A DNA stretch of 64,000 nucleotides. Origin: Naganishia liquefaciens (lineage: Eukaryota > Basidiomycota > Tremellomycetes > Filobasidiales > Filobasidiaceae). Below are positions 24,801 through 36,500 of this stretch, piece by piece. Positions within the stretch are counted from its first letter, which is position 1. Each line of letters begins with the position of its first letter. Location of the stretch: NCBI GenBank assembly GCA_013423385.1, contig BLZA01000030.1, positions 372,001-436,000 of the forward strand. Direction: 5' to 3'. The notes under the pieces were generated by a model. It saw only the letters and a list, made by a program, of their open reading frames with translations, did no database searches and was not told where the DNA came from. A program made the translations under genes and the position numbers.

Positions 24801-27763
24801 GATCAATATCCGATTCCCCGTGTGGACGATATACTGACTCAGTTCTCCGGAATGGCGTACTATATTACCTTCGACGCCAACAAGGGATTCCACCAAGTGG
24901 AAGTGGACGCAAAAGATAGGGAGAAAACTGCCTTCCGTACACACGTCGGACTCCACCGATTCAAGAGAATGCCCTTTCGACTCAAGACTGGCCCAAGTGT
25001 TTTCCAGCGATTCACAGATAGAATTCTGGGACACTACAAATGGCAGATTGCGCTCGTCTACATAGACGACATCATCATCTACAGCAAGACATTTGAGAAA
25101 CACGCTGAAGACGTCGACACTATTCTGAAGCTTGTCATAAAGTCAGGTATCATTCTTTCCCCCTCTAAGAGTTACGTAGCTCATCATAGTATCAAAGCTC
25201 TTGGACACCGTGTCAGCAATCTCGGTATCGGGACTCTGAAAGAGACTGTCAGAGCTGTTGCAGAATTTCCCCGGCCTGACAATGTGAAGTCTCTTCAGAG
25301 ATTCCTCGGACTCGCGGTCTATTATCGCAAATTTGTCAAGAATTTCGCACGAATAGCCTCTCCCTTGTATGAGCTTCTCCGAAACCAAACGGAGTGGAAA
25401 TGGGATGACCGCCATCAACGTGCTATGGACGAGCTCAAGGAAAAGCTCACTACCGCTCCCATCTTAGCACAACCCGATTATACAAAGCCCTTTATTGTCC
25501 ATACAGACGCTTCGACTTCAGGTCTCGGCGTAGTGCTGTCACAGAAAGATGGAGAACCAAAGGAACACCCTATAGTATACTTGTCTCGCACGTTGTCGCC
25601 AGCGGAAAAGAATTACACCTCTACAAGGATGGAATGTCTTGCCATCATCTGGGCTCTCAAGAAACTACACCCTTATCTTGATGGATCAACTTTTAAGATC
25701 ATCACAGATCACTCGGCATTGCAATGGATCTTGAAATTCTCCGGCACCAACAAAAAACTTCTACGATGGTCCATGGATGTGCAGCCATATAAAGAACATA
25801 TGGTTATCGAGTACCGAGCAGGACGCGTTCATCAGAACGCTGATGCACTCTCGCGTGACCCTCTTCCCACTACCAACGTCATGTCCCATGTTTCTATAGA
25901 CACATCGTTCCTTGATAGGATCCGTCAGGGTTATGACCATGACGAGAACGCAAAGAGAACTATCGCTCAACTCGACTCGGACAGCCCTCCGCCTCATTTG
26001 AAGCCTTATCGCATGTCTGACGACGGTATATTGCTCTTCAGAACCACCAGCGATAACTTGATCAGAATCTACGTCCCAGACCATGAAAAGATGAAACTTG
26101 ACATACTCCATGATTTTTAAGACTCGAATATCTCTGGGCACCTTGGATTCAGCAAGACACTCAATTCAGTTTGCCAACGATATTTCTGGAACAACATCGG
26201 CCGCGATGTTCGCGCTTATTGCAGAAGCTGTGTTTCCTGTCAGCGTAATAAAGCTCGCGCAAGTGGAGGTCCTAGTGGACCTATGCAGCCTTTAGCAATT
26301 CCGCCCAAGAGGTGGCACACAGTGTCCATGGACTTCGCCCGACCCTTTATGCCCTCTGGAGAAGGCAAATGGAATATGGTCATAATTGTCGTCGATAAGC
26401 TGACCAAACGCGCACACTTTATCCCTGCCAAAAATACTGATAAAGCGCCGGATACAGCTGCCCGATTCTTTGATTCCGTGATACGGCTCCACGGAATGCC
26501 ACGGTCGATTGTATCCGACCGGAATCTGAAGTTTACGTCATTGTTCTGGAAATCGCTTATGTCACGCTTCGGAACACGCCTAGCAATGTCTACCGCTTAT
26601 CATCCGCAGACGGACGGCCAGTCGGAAGTAATGGTCCGAACCTTGAGAGAAATGCTCCGACATTACCTTAGTCACTCCCAAGAAGACTGGACCCAACTGC
26701 TAGCTGCGCTAGAGTTCGCCTACAATAACTCCGTAAATGCCTCTACAGGCCTTACACCTTTCGAGCTAGACCTTGGCTACCATCCGATCACTCCGCATAC
26801 TGTAGATGCTGATCTTGAGGTACCCGCAGCTGAATCCTTCATAGAACGACAGCAAGCACTCATGAATAGCGCCTACGAACGATCACATAAGGCTCAGAGC
26901 AGTCAATCAGAGCAGTTTAACAAAGGCCAGAATGCTAAGGAATTCGACGAGAATGCTCTTGTTCTGTTGTCCACGAAACACACAAACCCACCTTTCCTTC
27001 AGGCGAAAGGAAGCAACAAACTTCGCGCGAAGTATATCGGTCCTTTCCGCGTTACCCGGAAAATAAGCCCTACGGCTTACGAGTTAGACCTCCCCGCACA
27101 TATTGGCATCCATCCCGTAGTCAATATCGAGTACCTAAAACCGTTCCACGAAAGCCCCGCAGAGTTTGCAGGCCGCCAGGAACCAAGACCCGAACCCATC
27201 ATAACAGCTGACATGGAGCCTGAATACGAGCTCGCACAGATCCGCGGACACAAGTTTGACAAGCGCGGGAAGCTTAAGTTGTTATGTCATTGGGCGGGAT
27301 ACGAGGATTCCGACGATACGTATGAGCCAGAAGAGAACTTGAGTAATCCAAAAGAATTGCTCGACGCTTATAAGCAAAAGGCTGGAATCGCCACTAAGAG
27401 AAAGGCTGCAGGACGTTCGGCTCCTCAGAGGTAGTCATACTTCGTTTCACGTACTTTTGCTTCCGCACGACAGATCTCCTGTTCTCGGAAGCATCACTCG
27501 AATTCCCGAGCGAACGACATATCCACTGTCCCGAATTACCAAAATAGTGTCATCCGACACGTCCTCTGTGTCCCAGCAACAATATCTCTGTACTTGTCAA
27601 GTTTCCTCCAATCGCGATCGTTCCCTCTCGTCTACTCAGGAAGACGCGCTCTGCGTTAAGAAAAATCTGTCTATATAACCGCCAGGAAAGAAAGACAGCT
27701 TCTCCGGAAACCCTACGTAGTCCTGTATATATATCCCTCAATTATCAACAAATCCGTACCAAC

Positions 27764-28264
27764 ATGTCCGAATCTTCAACTGCGCATTCATGTTTCCAAC
27801 CGCCTTTGCCGGCCCTTCCTATCGGTTACAAGTTCGACCCGCAGCAACCGATGAAACTGGTTCCCTTCAGGCACTTCCAGAACACTTTGAAACTTATTGA
27901 TATATGCAAAAAATGTTCCGCGCACGCTCTGACCAACTTCCACTTTGAAGTCGTCAATAAAGTCTCGGCTGAACGAACGGCTTCCTCTCCAGCCGCAGCC
28001 TCTCTCGGTAACACCCCTCGCTACACCGGTATGGTCAACTCTTGTACCCACCCCATGTTCAATAAAATCTATCCTCCCGCACTTCGAGAAGGGCGACGAG
28101 TCGCCGCCATCCTAGGGCACGAAGCTCGTCGAGGAAAGGGTTCATTAAAGCCGCGACTTTCTTATGTGATCAAATATCAATTTGGGACGACCCGTGCCTC
28201 AGCAGCAAGGTCCGTGTCACCGAATCGAGACTCCGCTCTTATACAAATGTATGGCCCCTATTGA
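27764..28264 (+). CDS. Accessory ORF inside the LTR element, downstream of the integrase region
   Basis: A 166-codon frame beginning MSESSTAHSCFQPPLPALPI, lying after the chromodomain and before the non-coding 3' part of the element. It contains CKKC and several basic stretches but no domain I recognise. Most Ty3/gypsy elements lack a gene here, so it may be a captured host fragment, an element-specific accessory gene, or an unrelated insertion. Expression and function are unknown. Confidence 0.45.
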   Translation: MSESSTAHSCFQPPLPALPIGYKFDPQQPMKLVPFRHFQNTLKLIDICKKCSAHALTNFHFEVVNKVSAERTASSPAAASLGNTPRYTGMVNSCTHPMFNKIYPPALREGRRVAAILGHEARRGKGSLKPRLSYVIKYQFGTTRASAARSVSPNRDSALIQMYGPY

Positions 28265-28844
28265 ATGCTTAATGGACGGGGATCGTCCTCACTCAATCAA
28301 CACACCCTTCACCCGATCAATCTTGACGCGCCTTACACCGTTTTCCACCACCGCGCTATGGAACAACTTGCCTATGGACGAAGCGCTGTGCCTCCACATG
28401 CTGCACCAAACCGGTAGATTGCACGAGTGGAAGGCTGTAAAGCTCCTTAGTACGGGGCGCAACTAACGGCCTTGTATGACTAAGCAGTGACCGATTATGA
28501 GATCGGATGAGTCCGGCTACTCTCGGAATATCCGGAGAAACTGGCACGTTCAACGATCTTCTACTTCAGTGTCAGAACTGAGACAATGACAAGTGCTAGA
28601 GTGGAGCTACTGAAGGGTTCACAATAGCGGGGCTGAAGACAAGGGAACAGTGATCGTACGGTAATGTTAATTACGACTAGCGAGACTGGCGAGACGAGTT
28701 GTAAAGGCAAAGCAATGCTAAGCCAGTGACGCTTCTAGTTTGGGTGGCAAAGCGTGATTCAATAGAATGGGGTTTCTACAGTACAAGTGATTTGAGCTTC
28801 ATTATATAGACGTCGGGATTGGTGGCAAACTGAAGTTTGTACAA

Positions 28845-29064
28845 GGGAGCCCTTGATCCCTTTGAATGTAAACTGTCAATGCGAGAGCTGCAAAGGCTGC
28901 AAGTCGTGCACTGGCAAATCGGGCAGATTTGGCTAACTAGATAGAAGTCAGCTAGCTGAAGGGAGCCCAAGTACCCTGATGAGAAATGCATGTCACGGCA
29001 GAAGCTGCAAAGGCTGCAAGTTGTGCAATAACAGAATGGGCATAAGCAGACTTAGCTTGAAATG
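28845..29064. repeat. Imperfect tandem duplication inside the LTR element
   Basis: Two adjacent units of about 105-116 bp, beginning at 28845 and 28961, share GGGAGCCC, AGCTGCAAAGGCTGCAAGT and similar flanks, but have diverged. They lie in the non-coding 3' part of the element. Confidence 0.7.
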
Positions 29065-29082
29065 TGGGGGGGGGGGGGGGGC

Positions 29083-29243
29083 TTTTCTGCTACTGTACAA
29101 CAATTTGGTAATTCCATTCTCAATCCTCCTTTGTCCTGCTTATCCTACTCGTTGTCCAAGTGCGCGAACATCTCAAGAAGAGGGGCGAGAGGGGCGTGCT
29201 GGCCTTCAGCAAGAGCTGAGCAGCAGCGTTAGTCCTCTCACAA
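29083..29243. repeat. Dispersed repeat, copy 2
   Basis: Counterpart of 18011-18175, here just downstream of a run of about 17 G and upstream of the 3' LTR. Confidence 0.75.
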
Positions 29244-29312
29244 AGGCAGGAATGACAGTAAAGTCATTGCAGGCAAGCCAAAGGGACTTGGCTTAATTGG
29301 TGAGGCGGGTAC

Positions 29313-29905
29313 TGGAAGAGTCTTGGTTTTCAGCTCACTGATACCTCGCCCGATAGTCTATTTAGGTCGACAAATGTGCTGGTTAGGTTTATGGTTCGAC
29401 TCTCAGATAGGTTTCTTATCACCCTTTTGTTGTAAACAAGTAGCTTGTCTACTTGGACTTGTAATCGATTCGCGACTGTCTTGACTATAGCTACCATTGT
29501 ATAGCTCACATGCGCCTCTCCTATCCTTGTACCCGACGATGACAGCAATTGTGTCCTTTGTACCTATTATTAGTCACAAGTGACATAGGCTCTGTCGTGG
29601 ACATAAGTTATGTCCATCGGATCCAAAGCTCAAGACATAATCTCTGCCTTTCTGCGGATTCGCCTCCCAAAGGTAGTATTGGGATATGCCTATATACGGA
29701 GAGCCAAAGTTGTACCTTTTCATAGCCTCATGTCTATGGAATCACGCTTGATCTCACCTTATCGGTGGCAAGAGTCACTCTCCTCCCCTTCTCAGTTGGA
29801 TGAGAAGCATAATTCTATTTGACTGGGCCCACCAGAACCTCGTACTGTACTTAGTCGCATTATTCCATAGTGCTATCTGGTACAACGCTATCTAGGTCTC
29901 TTACA
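29313..29905 (+). repeat. 3' LTR of the chromovirus
   Basis: A 593-bp direct repeat of 21222-21814, ending CTCTTACA. The differences from the 5' LTR are concentrated in its first 17 bp. Confidence 0.93.
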
Positions 29906-30514
29906 AGAGGCTTCTCCCGCGTATCTCGTGACCAGGCGTTGGCGGAATCCGAGATATTCGAGGTGTAATATCCATATCGCTTGCCACTGAAGGACGCGTC
30001 GGACCAATACACGGGATCGGCCAAGTCATTGAACCACGCGGCCGCTTTGGGATTGATCCCAGCCATTTCCTTCATCACCTCGTTGTACGTCTCTTCGGTA
30101 ATCGCTCGAGCAGCTTTCCAAAGCAGCTGTACTAGCCCTTGATCCCCGAAACGCCGAATAAAATTGGCCTTCAGGTGCAAAAGGCAGAATGCGTAGTGGT
30201 CACCGGGCCGTAATGCGGCCACGGCGATGATGAGAGCTTTCTGTCGGTCCGAAATCCAGGTGGGGTAGCTTCAAAGTCTTGACAAAAAGTCCCGGGCCCG
30301 ATGTCGAGGGAGAAGCGTTCAACCTCCAGCTGCATTGTTGTTCTTTGAAGTTACCGCATTGAATATCGTATTTCTTGTTATCGGATTTGTGTGCGTAGAA
30401 CTCGAATCCCTCTATGGAAGCATGTAGCCTCGCAGCAACGGCAAGGGCTTGTTTGCTGATAAAGATCTGGCCCAGTCGGAAAGGGGACTGCTCGTCTGCT
30501 GTGGGGATCACCAT
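29906..30514 (-). mobile_element. Mutator-like (MULE) DNA transposon remnant
   Basis: The minus strand encodes two pieces of a MULE transposase. The upstream piece (30514 to about 30270) has the N-terminal zinc-type DNA-binding pattern C-x-x-x-x-x-C-x-W (IQCGNFKEQQCSWRL) followed by VKTLKLPH. The downstream piece (about 30255 to 29906) has SDRQKALI, HYAFCLLHLKANF and YYTSNISDSANAWSRD, matching the second half of the MULE catalytic region. The pieces are in different frames, and the segment between them, which should carry the first catalytic Asp, is missing, so this is an internally deleted copy. The C-terminal end is cut off exactly at the 3' LTR. No terminal inverted repeat was found. Confidence 0.85.
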
Positions 30515-31228
30515 TTGGTATCGATGATAGAGCTATACACCTGCCGTAACAGATCTTGTAACCGTCGCTCTCTATGCTCAGTCTATCACTACTATGCTGC
30601 AAGCGCGTTAGCTGATTTTCTACGCGTCAAGCATCTGTCTGACAGCCAATTTTGTGTGACATTGGGTGGTTTCACCCAAAGAAAACGCGCTTTTTGAAAA
30701 AAAAAAAGCGACAGGGGTATTTCTATGATTTCCAGCTGGACAGGGGTATTCGTGGTATTCCCATCAAAGTACAGGGATATTTCTGCAAATTTCTCGAAGC
30801 CATGGTGGACAAACCAAGCCGAAATGCTGACATAATCATCAGGTTAGACGCTGTTGGAACCTCGCTCAAGGCACAAGAAGCTACATGCTGCTCGAAGCTA
30901 GTCTTGATCACGGACCGCCTCGAATGTCTTTGTGAAGATTTCCCACCTTGATCAGACCCGCAGTGTCGAGGCGGTCCAGTATGGTCCAGGATGTGGTCCC
31001 GTTAATGAACCGTGCACATCACGGCACCGTCCGCGCGCGCGAGCGGGATTCGGAATGCACCTCCACCCGAATGTCGTTATCTGCTTCCGCGCCAAAGATA
31101 ATTAATGGCGAGATCGATAAAGAATGCGAGACATTTCAGCCAATCCACCGCCACTCGTTGCGTATGTACCTTGTCCTCCTAGAGCGCACTCCCGGTATAG
31201 TAGGTCCCCTGCAAACAGGGAAAGCGCC
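30515..31228. other. Intergenic region upstream of the siroheme synthase gene
   Basis: About 700 bases. Near 30713-30800 a phrase like ACAGGGGTATTTC occurs three times about 30 bp apart, after an A-run. The rest is presumably the promoter of the plus-strand gene. Confidence 0.4.
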
Positions 31229-33496
31229 ATGCTGACGTCCCCTCCGCGCAGCCTCAACATGTCCCGAACACACGCGGAACACCGATATCCTTCGCCTCAA
31301 GGCGGCGCTGCCTTGCCGCTCACTTTCCACACATCGGCGCAGTCACCCGTCCTCGTCATCGGCCACGGCAAGCTCGCGGCTTCGCGCGCATTCACATTCC
31401 TCGATTCGTCGGCTCGCGTCGTCCTAGCATCGCATAACATGGCTGCAGCGTGCAGCGAACTCAAGTTTCGGGTCGACAGCCAGCAAGTGGAATGGCAGGA
31501 GGCACCCGTGTTTGTTAGTGTCGATGGGGAGGTGGAAGGATGGACGCAGTATCTGGATTCGATTGAGGGACTCAGCCTGGTAGCCGTAACGGACACGGCT
31601 GTCACAGCTTCGACGACGCCCGCCGAGAGAAGATCCTACGAGAGTGCAAAAGCCATTCACCAAGCCTGCCGCCAGCTCCATATACCCATCAACGTCGCCG
31701 ACTGCCCCTCCCTGTGCACTTACACCTTCCCCGCTGTCCATCGGTTCTCCGGAAACCCGTCAAGAACCGGCAAATACTACTCAAATCTGCAAGTCGCCGT
31801 ATCCACCAATGGCCGAGGATGTCGTCTCGCTGGACGGATCAAGCGCGATATCGCCTCTCGCTTGCCCAAGGGCATCGGTGCGGCTGTCGACAACATCGGC
31901 TTACTGCGGGATCGGGTGCACGAAGAGGGTCGCGCACGGGGTCTCCAGGTTGGAGGTGAACGGCCATCGCTGAAAAGCCGAAGCTGTTCGCGTCGTCGGG
32001 GCGAGCCATCAAAAAGTCGCTTTGTTCTGGGCGCTGAAGAGACGCTCATCAAAAGCGAAGCAGTCGACGACGATGACATTGCAGCCAACGCTGCAGGACC
32101 GCTCAATACTCCTGTCATCCAACTCTCCAGTCCGGCTCTTTCTCGCGCGAATTCAGGCTTCTTCTCCAGCAAGTCCGTGACCGCCATCACCAACGCGACC
32201 CCGCAGATCGAGGAAACGACAGTGCTTACACCTGAAGAGGAGCAGCTCCGTCGAATGCGATGGGTCAGCCAGATCTCTGAGTACTGGAGCATCGACTATC
32301 TGTCACGCATGTCTACGGAGGAGATGGACAAGGCATTGGACTTGTGGACGGCGGAAAGGGATGCGGCTGCGCTGAAAGATGGAGCCGACACCGGTGACTC
32401 GGTGCTGACGAATGGTCGAGGATCAGCTCTGTCCGGCTCGGTTGATCATGACTCATCATTCAACATGAGCACTAATGCCTACCGGGGCTCCGAGCCGACA
32501 CCTGGCCTGCCAACGGCTCCTCGACATGACGTTGCGCTCGGACTTCCGCCTGCTCCGCCTGTTGGCAAGACGGGTCGCATTCTCCTTCTTGGCTCAGGAC
32601 CAGGCCATCCGTCGCTGCTCACCGTTGCCGCCCATCAAGCCCTCATGACATCGACACTGATCCTTTCCGACAAGCTCGTGCCTTCGGAGATCCTCGCTCT
32701 GGTACCATCGTCGACTACACTACACATTGCAAAGAAATTCCCAGGAAACGCGGAGGGCGCACAGAACGAAATGATGGAGCTTGCACTCGAAGGCGCCTTG
32801 CGCGGTGAAATCGTCGTCCGACTCAAGCAAGGTGATCCTTTCGTTTATGGCAGAGGTGGCGAGGAAATACTCTTCTTCCGTCAACATGGATTCGAGCCAG
32901 TAGTCGTTCCCGGTGTCAGCTCCGCCTTGGCTGGACCTCTCATGATGAACATTCCCGTCACTCAGCGCGGAGTTGCCGAGAGCATGGTGTTGTGTACTGG
33001 TGTCGGCAGGAAAGGCAAGGCCGTTCAACTTCCAGGATATGTTCGATCACGAACTCTGTGTCTTCTCATGGGTGTCGCGCGGATCAAGCAGGTTCTTCAA
33101 GTCCTGATGCGCCCTGCGGAACAGGCGGTCGCCGACCCGGAAACTCAAGGATGGAGAGATGGAGCTGCCTTCCCGCCTTACCTCCCAATCGCCATAATCG
33201 AAAGAGCATCGAGCCATGACCAACGCATGGTTGCGTCAACGCTGGACGGAATCGAGGAAGCGCTCGAGCGAGCAGGGGAGCAGCGACCGCCTGGTATGAT
33301 GATTATCGGTTGGAGCGTGCTGGCACTCGAGGGTGAGGGTGAAGTTACAGTTCTGGATGAGGATGAAGCATCGCCAGACCTGGAGAAGCGGGACCGAGCA
33401 CGGGTCCAAAAGTGGCTTGGCGACAAAAGCTACGTGCTGAAAGACGGGTTGAGCGAAGAGTGGGAGCGACTGTTGCCAAACGCCGGCAGTCAGTAA
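31229..33496 (+). CDS. Siroheme synthase: precorrin-2 dehydrogenase fused to uroporphyrinogen-III C-methyltransferase
   Basis: Makes siroheme, the cofactor of sulfite and nitrite reductases, so it is needed for sulfate assimilation. The N-terminal domain is a Met8-like NAD-binding fold: GHGKLAASRA dinucleotide loop, VNVADCPSLCTYTFPAV with the conserved Asp, and LQVAVSTNGRGCRLAGRI. A variable linker of about 230 residues follows. The C-terminal domain is a SUMT methyltransferase: GSGPGHPSLLTVAAHQAL, the Asp in LILSDKLV, VRLKQGDPFVYGRGGEE, and VVVPGVSSALAGPL. Yeast keeps these activities on separate Met8 and Met1 proteins; the fusion resembles bacterial CysG in parts but not in length. It is a single exon. 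I chose the ATG at 31229 (an in-frame ATG at 31124 would add 35 residues). Confidence 0.9.
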   Translation: MLTSPPRSLNMSRTHAEHRYPSPQGGAALPLTFHTSAQSPVLVIGHGKLAASRAFTFLDSSARVVLASHNMAAACSELKFRVDSQQVEWQEAPVFVSVDGEVEGWTQYLDSIEGLSLVAVTDTAVTASTTPAERRSYESAKAIHQACRQLHIPINVADCPSLCTYTFPAVHRFSGNPSRTGKYYSNLQVAVSTNGRGCRLAGRIKRDIASRLPKGIGAAVDNIGLLRDRVHEEGRARGLQVGGERPSLKSRSCSRRRGEPSKSRFVLGAEETLIKSEAVDDDDIAANAAGPLNTPVIQLSSPALSRANSGFFSSKSVTAITNATPQIEETTVLTPEEEQLRRMRWVSQISEYWSIDYLSRMSTEEMDKALDLWTAERDAAALKDGADTGDSVLTNGRGSALSGSVDHDSSFNMSTNAYRGSEPTPGLPTAPRHDVALGLPPAPPVGKTGRILLLGSGPGHPSLLTVAAHQALMTSTLILSDKLVPSEILALVPSSTTLHIAKKFPGNAEGAQNEMMELALEGALRGEIVVRLKQGDPFVYGRGGEEILFFRQHGFEPVVVPGVSSALAGPLMMNIPVTQRGVAESMVLCTGVGRKGKAVQLPGYVRSRTLCLLMGVARIKQVLQVLMRPAEQAVADPETQGWRDGAAFPPYLPIAIIERASSHDQRMVASTLDGIEEALERAGEQRPPGMMIIGWSVLALEGEGEVTVLDEDEASPDLEKRDRARVQKWLGDKSYVLKDGLSEEWERLLPNAGSQ

Positions 33497-33568
33497 GACT
33501 ATATTCATCAAAAAGCATTGCGTTGTAAGAGGCTAGCATGGGATTTTTATACCAAGAAGGATACAGTA

Positions 33569-36500
33569 TCAATCGTCCAGACTTAGGCTATGCCGCACCA
33601 CTAGCACGGCGACTATTTCTCGTACAAACGCTTCCAGCACGACCATGTTGTCCAAAACATCGGACAAGGTGACTTTTGCGTTGCTGTTGACCACAGCAGT
33701 GTGGGGGACGACAGAGGATCCGGACGATATTGTCGACGCCGTATCAGATTGCAGTGGTCGGTGTATTGTCCGGATCCTGCGCTTAGATAGGCTGTATGGG
33801 GATTCCGGAAGCGGAGCCCGCTGAACCGGGCTCTCCAGCAGCACCGGCGTCGTCTGTCGATAATGCACTTCTGTTGGAGTGCCCATATGATCTACAGCGG
33901 ATGCGGCGAGCTTCGATGTCTCTGCTTGCTTTCTTGGTGTCAGGTATGATGCAAGCGTTGACATCATTCGTGGTGTACGGCTCTTCGTCGGAGTGAGGGA
34001 GATCGACTCGGGACCGGCCGGAGCTGTCTGTGCGTCCTTGCCTATCTCATTTCTGTGACAAGTCAGACCTTCACGCCGTTCCGTCAGATGCTGATCAAAT
34101 TCGGGAACAACCTCGCGAAAGCCGTCGGCTTCCTTCAGCAAGTCTCGTAATATGTCAATGATTGCGATGTGTTCCTTTTCCCGTCGTAGGAACGGATCGT
34201 CCAATTCGTCGGGAACCTTGTGCGCGCGTCTCTCCTGCTTTCTGGAAGACAGCCATCCCTTCACCGAGGTCATAGGGCATAGGGAGAGATCGCAGACTAC
34301 TTTGCATGCCTCTAGATTGGCGAAAGGATCCGCCGTGAAGAATGCCCTCAGGCGTGTTTGTATCGAGAGCAGCAGAGGTCCGGCGCCGTCAAGGCGGAAC
34401 GATGGATGTTGTTGCTGTTTTGTATGTTGACGGTCAAGTCGGTTGAGCTGTCCCACGAGGCAAGGATGGCAGCTCATTCGCGCAAACGCATCACTGTCAT
34501 AGACATCCTGCATCCTCCGATCAATGGGATCCGCTCTGTGATCTGCGTCCACCGGCAGCAGTTGTCGTAATAACGCGACATATGGCTTGATTGTAGGTGC
34601 ACTGTATACCGAAGATGTTGGAGTAAGGGATAACGCGACCGGAAGAATCTCTGCTGCCATGTACTGAAATGCTCCTGCTTGATCGAGCGGTTGGAACCTC
34701 GGTGCGGACAACATGGAAGCACCCGAATGTCCAACGTGAACTTTCTGAATGTCGTCATCGAACCGGGTCGGCTGATCTGTTGGGGTTGCGATCAGCGCAC
34801 CGGCAAAGGCAGAGCAATATTTCTTGACAAGAGAAGAGAGAAGAGTAGAAGCCGCGACGGCGCTGTCGCGGGACCCTTGTGCAAACGAGTCGGCCAAAAA
34901 GTCGCGTAGTGAGTATGAAAGGTCATCGTTGGACATGGACGCCGGTGTCAAGCCTAGCAGCTCCCGAAAGACGATCCGCGCAACCGTAGATGTTGCTGCA
35001 GGATCGTCTTCCGCGAGACAGGTTAGGTAGACCGCAATCGCCGTTGCCGACCCATCCTCTGCCGAACTCTCAAGCAGGGCGGGATAGAGTACGTTGCCGA
35101 CCAAAGACGCCCGAACCGTCCCCTCGATCCCGCTTCGCAATTGCTCGGCAATCTGTACCAGCTCTGTGACGGGACCGGAATAAGTTGTCGCGGCGAGAAC
35201 GTCATTGACAAAAGCCACCAGGTCGAGCAAAATGTTGATCTGCGCCTGGACATCCGTGTCGAATATGCACTTTAGGTCCGCTTGCTGTTCTTTGTTTACT
35301 CCTTCTGTCCCTCCCGCGCCGGCCGCATAGCCCAAAGACATTCCCGACCCGCCCGCCAACCGTGCGCCTAGCTCCGCGGCGGTGTCGAGCCGGACTTTAT
35401 TCGGCAGGACGGAATAGATCGCACCAAGCCCTGCGACCAGGACATTTACAAATCCCGCCGAGGCACCCGTGAGGTGTCTCGCGAGGGATGTTCGCGGCGC
35501 AGACATGGTCTCTGTGGGTGATTGGCGGAAGATGATGGCAAGGATACTAGTGAGGGTTGTGCGCGCGGTGAGACCCAAGGCAGCGTCGTCGTGAATGAAG
35601 CGAGTCAGGTATCCGATCGCAAGGCCTGCGAGGCCGACTGAGGCTCCGCTCGTATCTTTGCGCTGTTCACTGGAGGGCAAGACATCGGAAAGCAGGTCGG
35701 GTCTGGGTAAAAATGCGCGTCATTGGTCGGAGACGGGTATCGTCCAAGTGTGAGGCAATATGCTTACGACCGTTCGACCCGCCTCCATAATTGGGCCCAA
35801 AGATCCAGCACCCCCGCCTGCAATGCCCGCCGGTTTTCCTCCCTCGCCAGGCGCACCTGGGACGTTGACGCACACGGCTCGTCGATCCGCAGAGCGTCGA
35901 AGACTTCCGTCTGTGTTCCTTCGCCTGACGACAAGGTGCTCGTGCGAAGTAATCGACAGACTGGTCGGATGATTGATGGTCGGCAGAGCAGCTCATCCGG
36001 GATCGATCGAACAAGACGAGAAGTGAAATCGATGACGCAGGCTTTTTCGTGGTCGATTCAACCTTGGTCAGCTTGCGACGGAATGGGTGAAAGACCTCTA
36101 CGTACCTTTGACGCCGAATGGGGTATCACCGATGCTCGATTCCACGAGCGTTGCCAGCACGGCATGATTCAACATGTACTCCATCAGCGGACCACGATCC
36201 ACCTCCTCTGATTCCCTGCAAGATCCTATCCGAATCAGCTTCAAGAAAAGGGCACCTTGAGAGAATTGCAGTACTTGCGCTGCATGATCTGTCGTTTCTT
36301 TCACGAGCGCACCGACAAGCGCATCCAGCGTCTGCGGCACGACCGTTTCCCCTATCCCGCGAAGCCGCTGCCGCTCATCTGGCTCCTCGAGCGTTGCCTA
36401 GGCTCGGGTGTGGTGATTAGTTGACGCGATATAGATTGTCAGAAAGGCGAGACATTCTTGCGACATACCCGTACATCTTCCCATGCTTGTGCAAAGTCCT

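Larger units (their letters stand above)
21222..29905 (+). mobile_element. Ty3/gypsy LTR retrotransposon, chromovirus clade (broken)
   Basis: An 8.7-kb element bounded by two 593-bp direct LTRs. Parts in order, with approximate positions: a likely primer-binding site just inside the 5' LTR (from about 21.817 kb); gag with a CCHC zinc knuckle (22.2-23.5 kb); protease (about 23.7-24.1 kb); reverse transcriptase and RNase H (about 24.7-25.9 kb, with YIDDIIIYS); integrase with zinc-binding and catalytic core parts (about 26.1-27.1 kb); and a C-terminal chromodomain (about 27.2-27.4 kb). A further ORF (27.76-28.26 kb) follows. The coding region is broken, with roughly four interruptions. LTR divergence of about 1-2 percent suggests a fairly young insertion. 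No matching target-site duplication is seen (AATAG left, GAGGC right). The right end abuts a Mutator-like transposon remnant. Confidence 0.95.
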
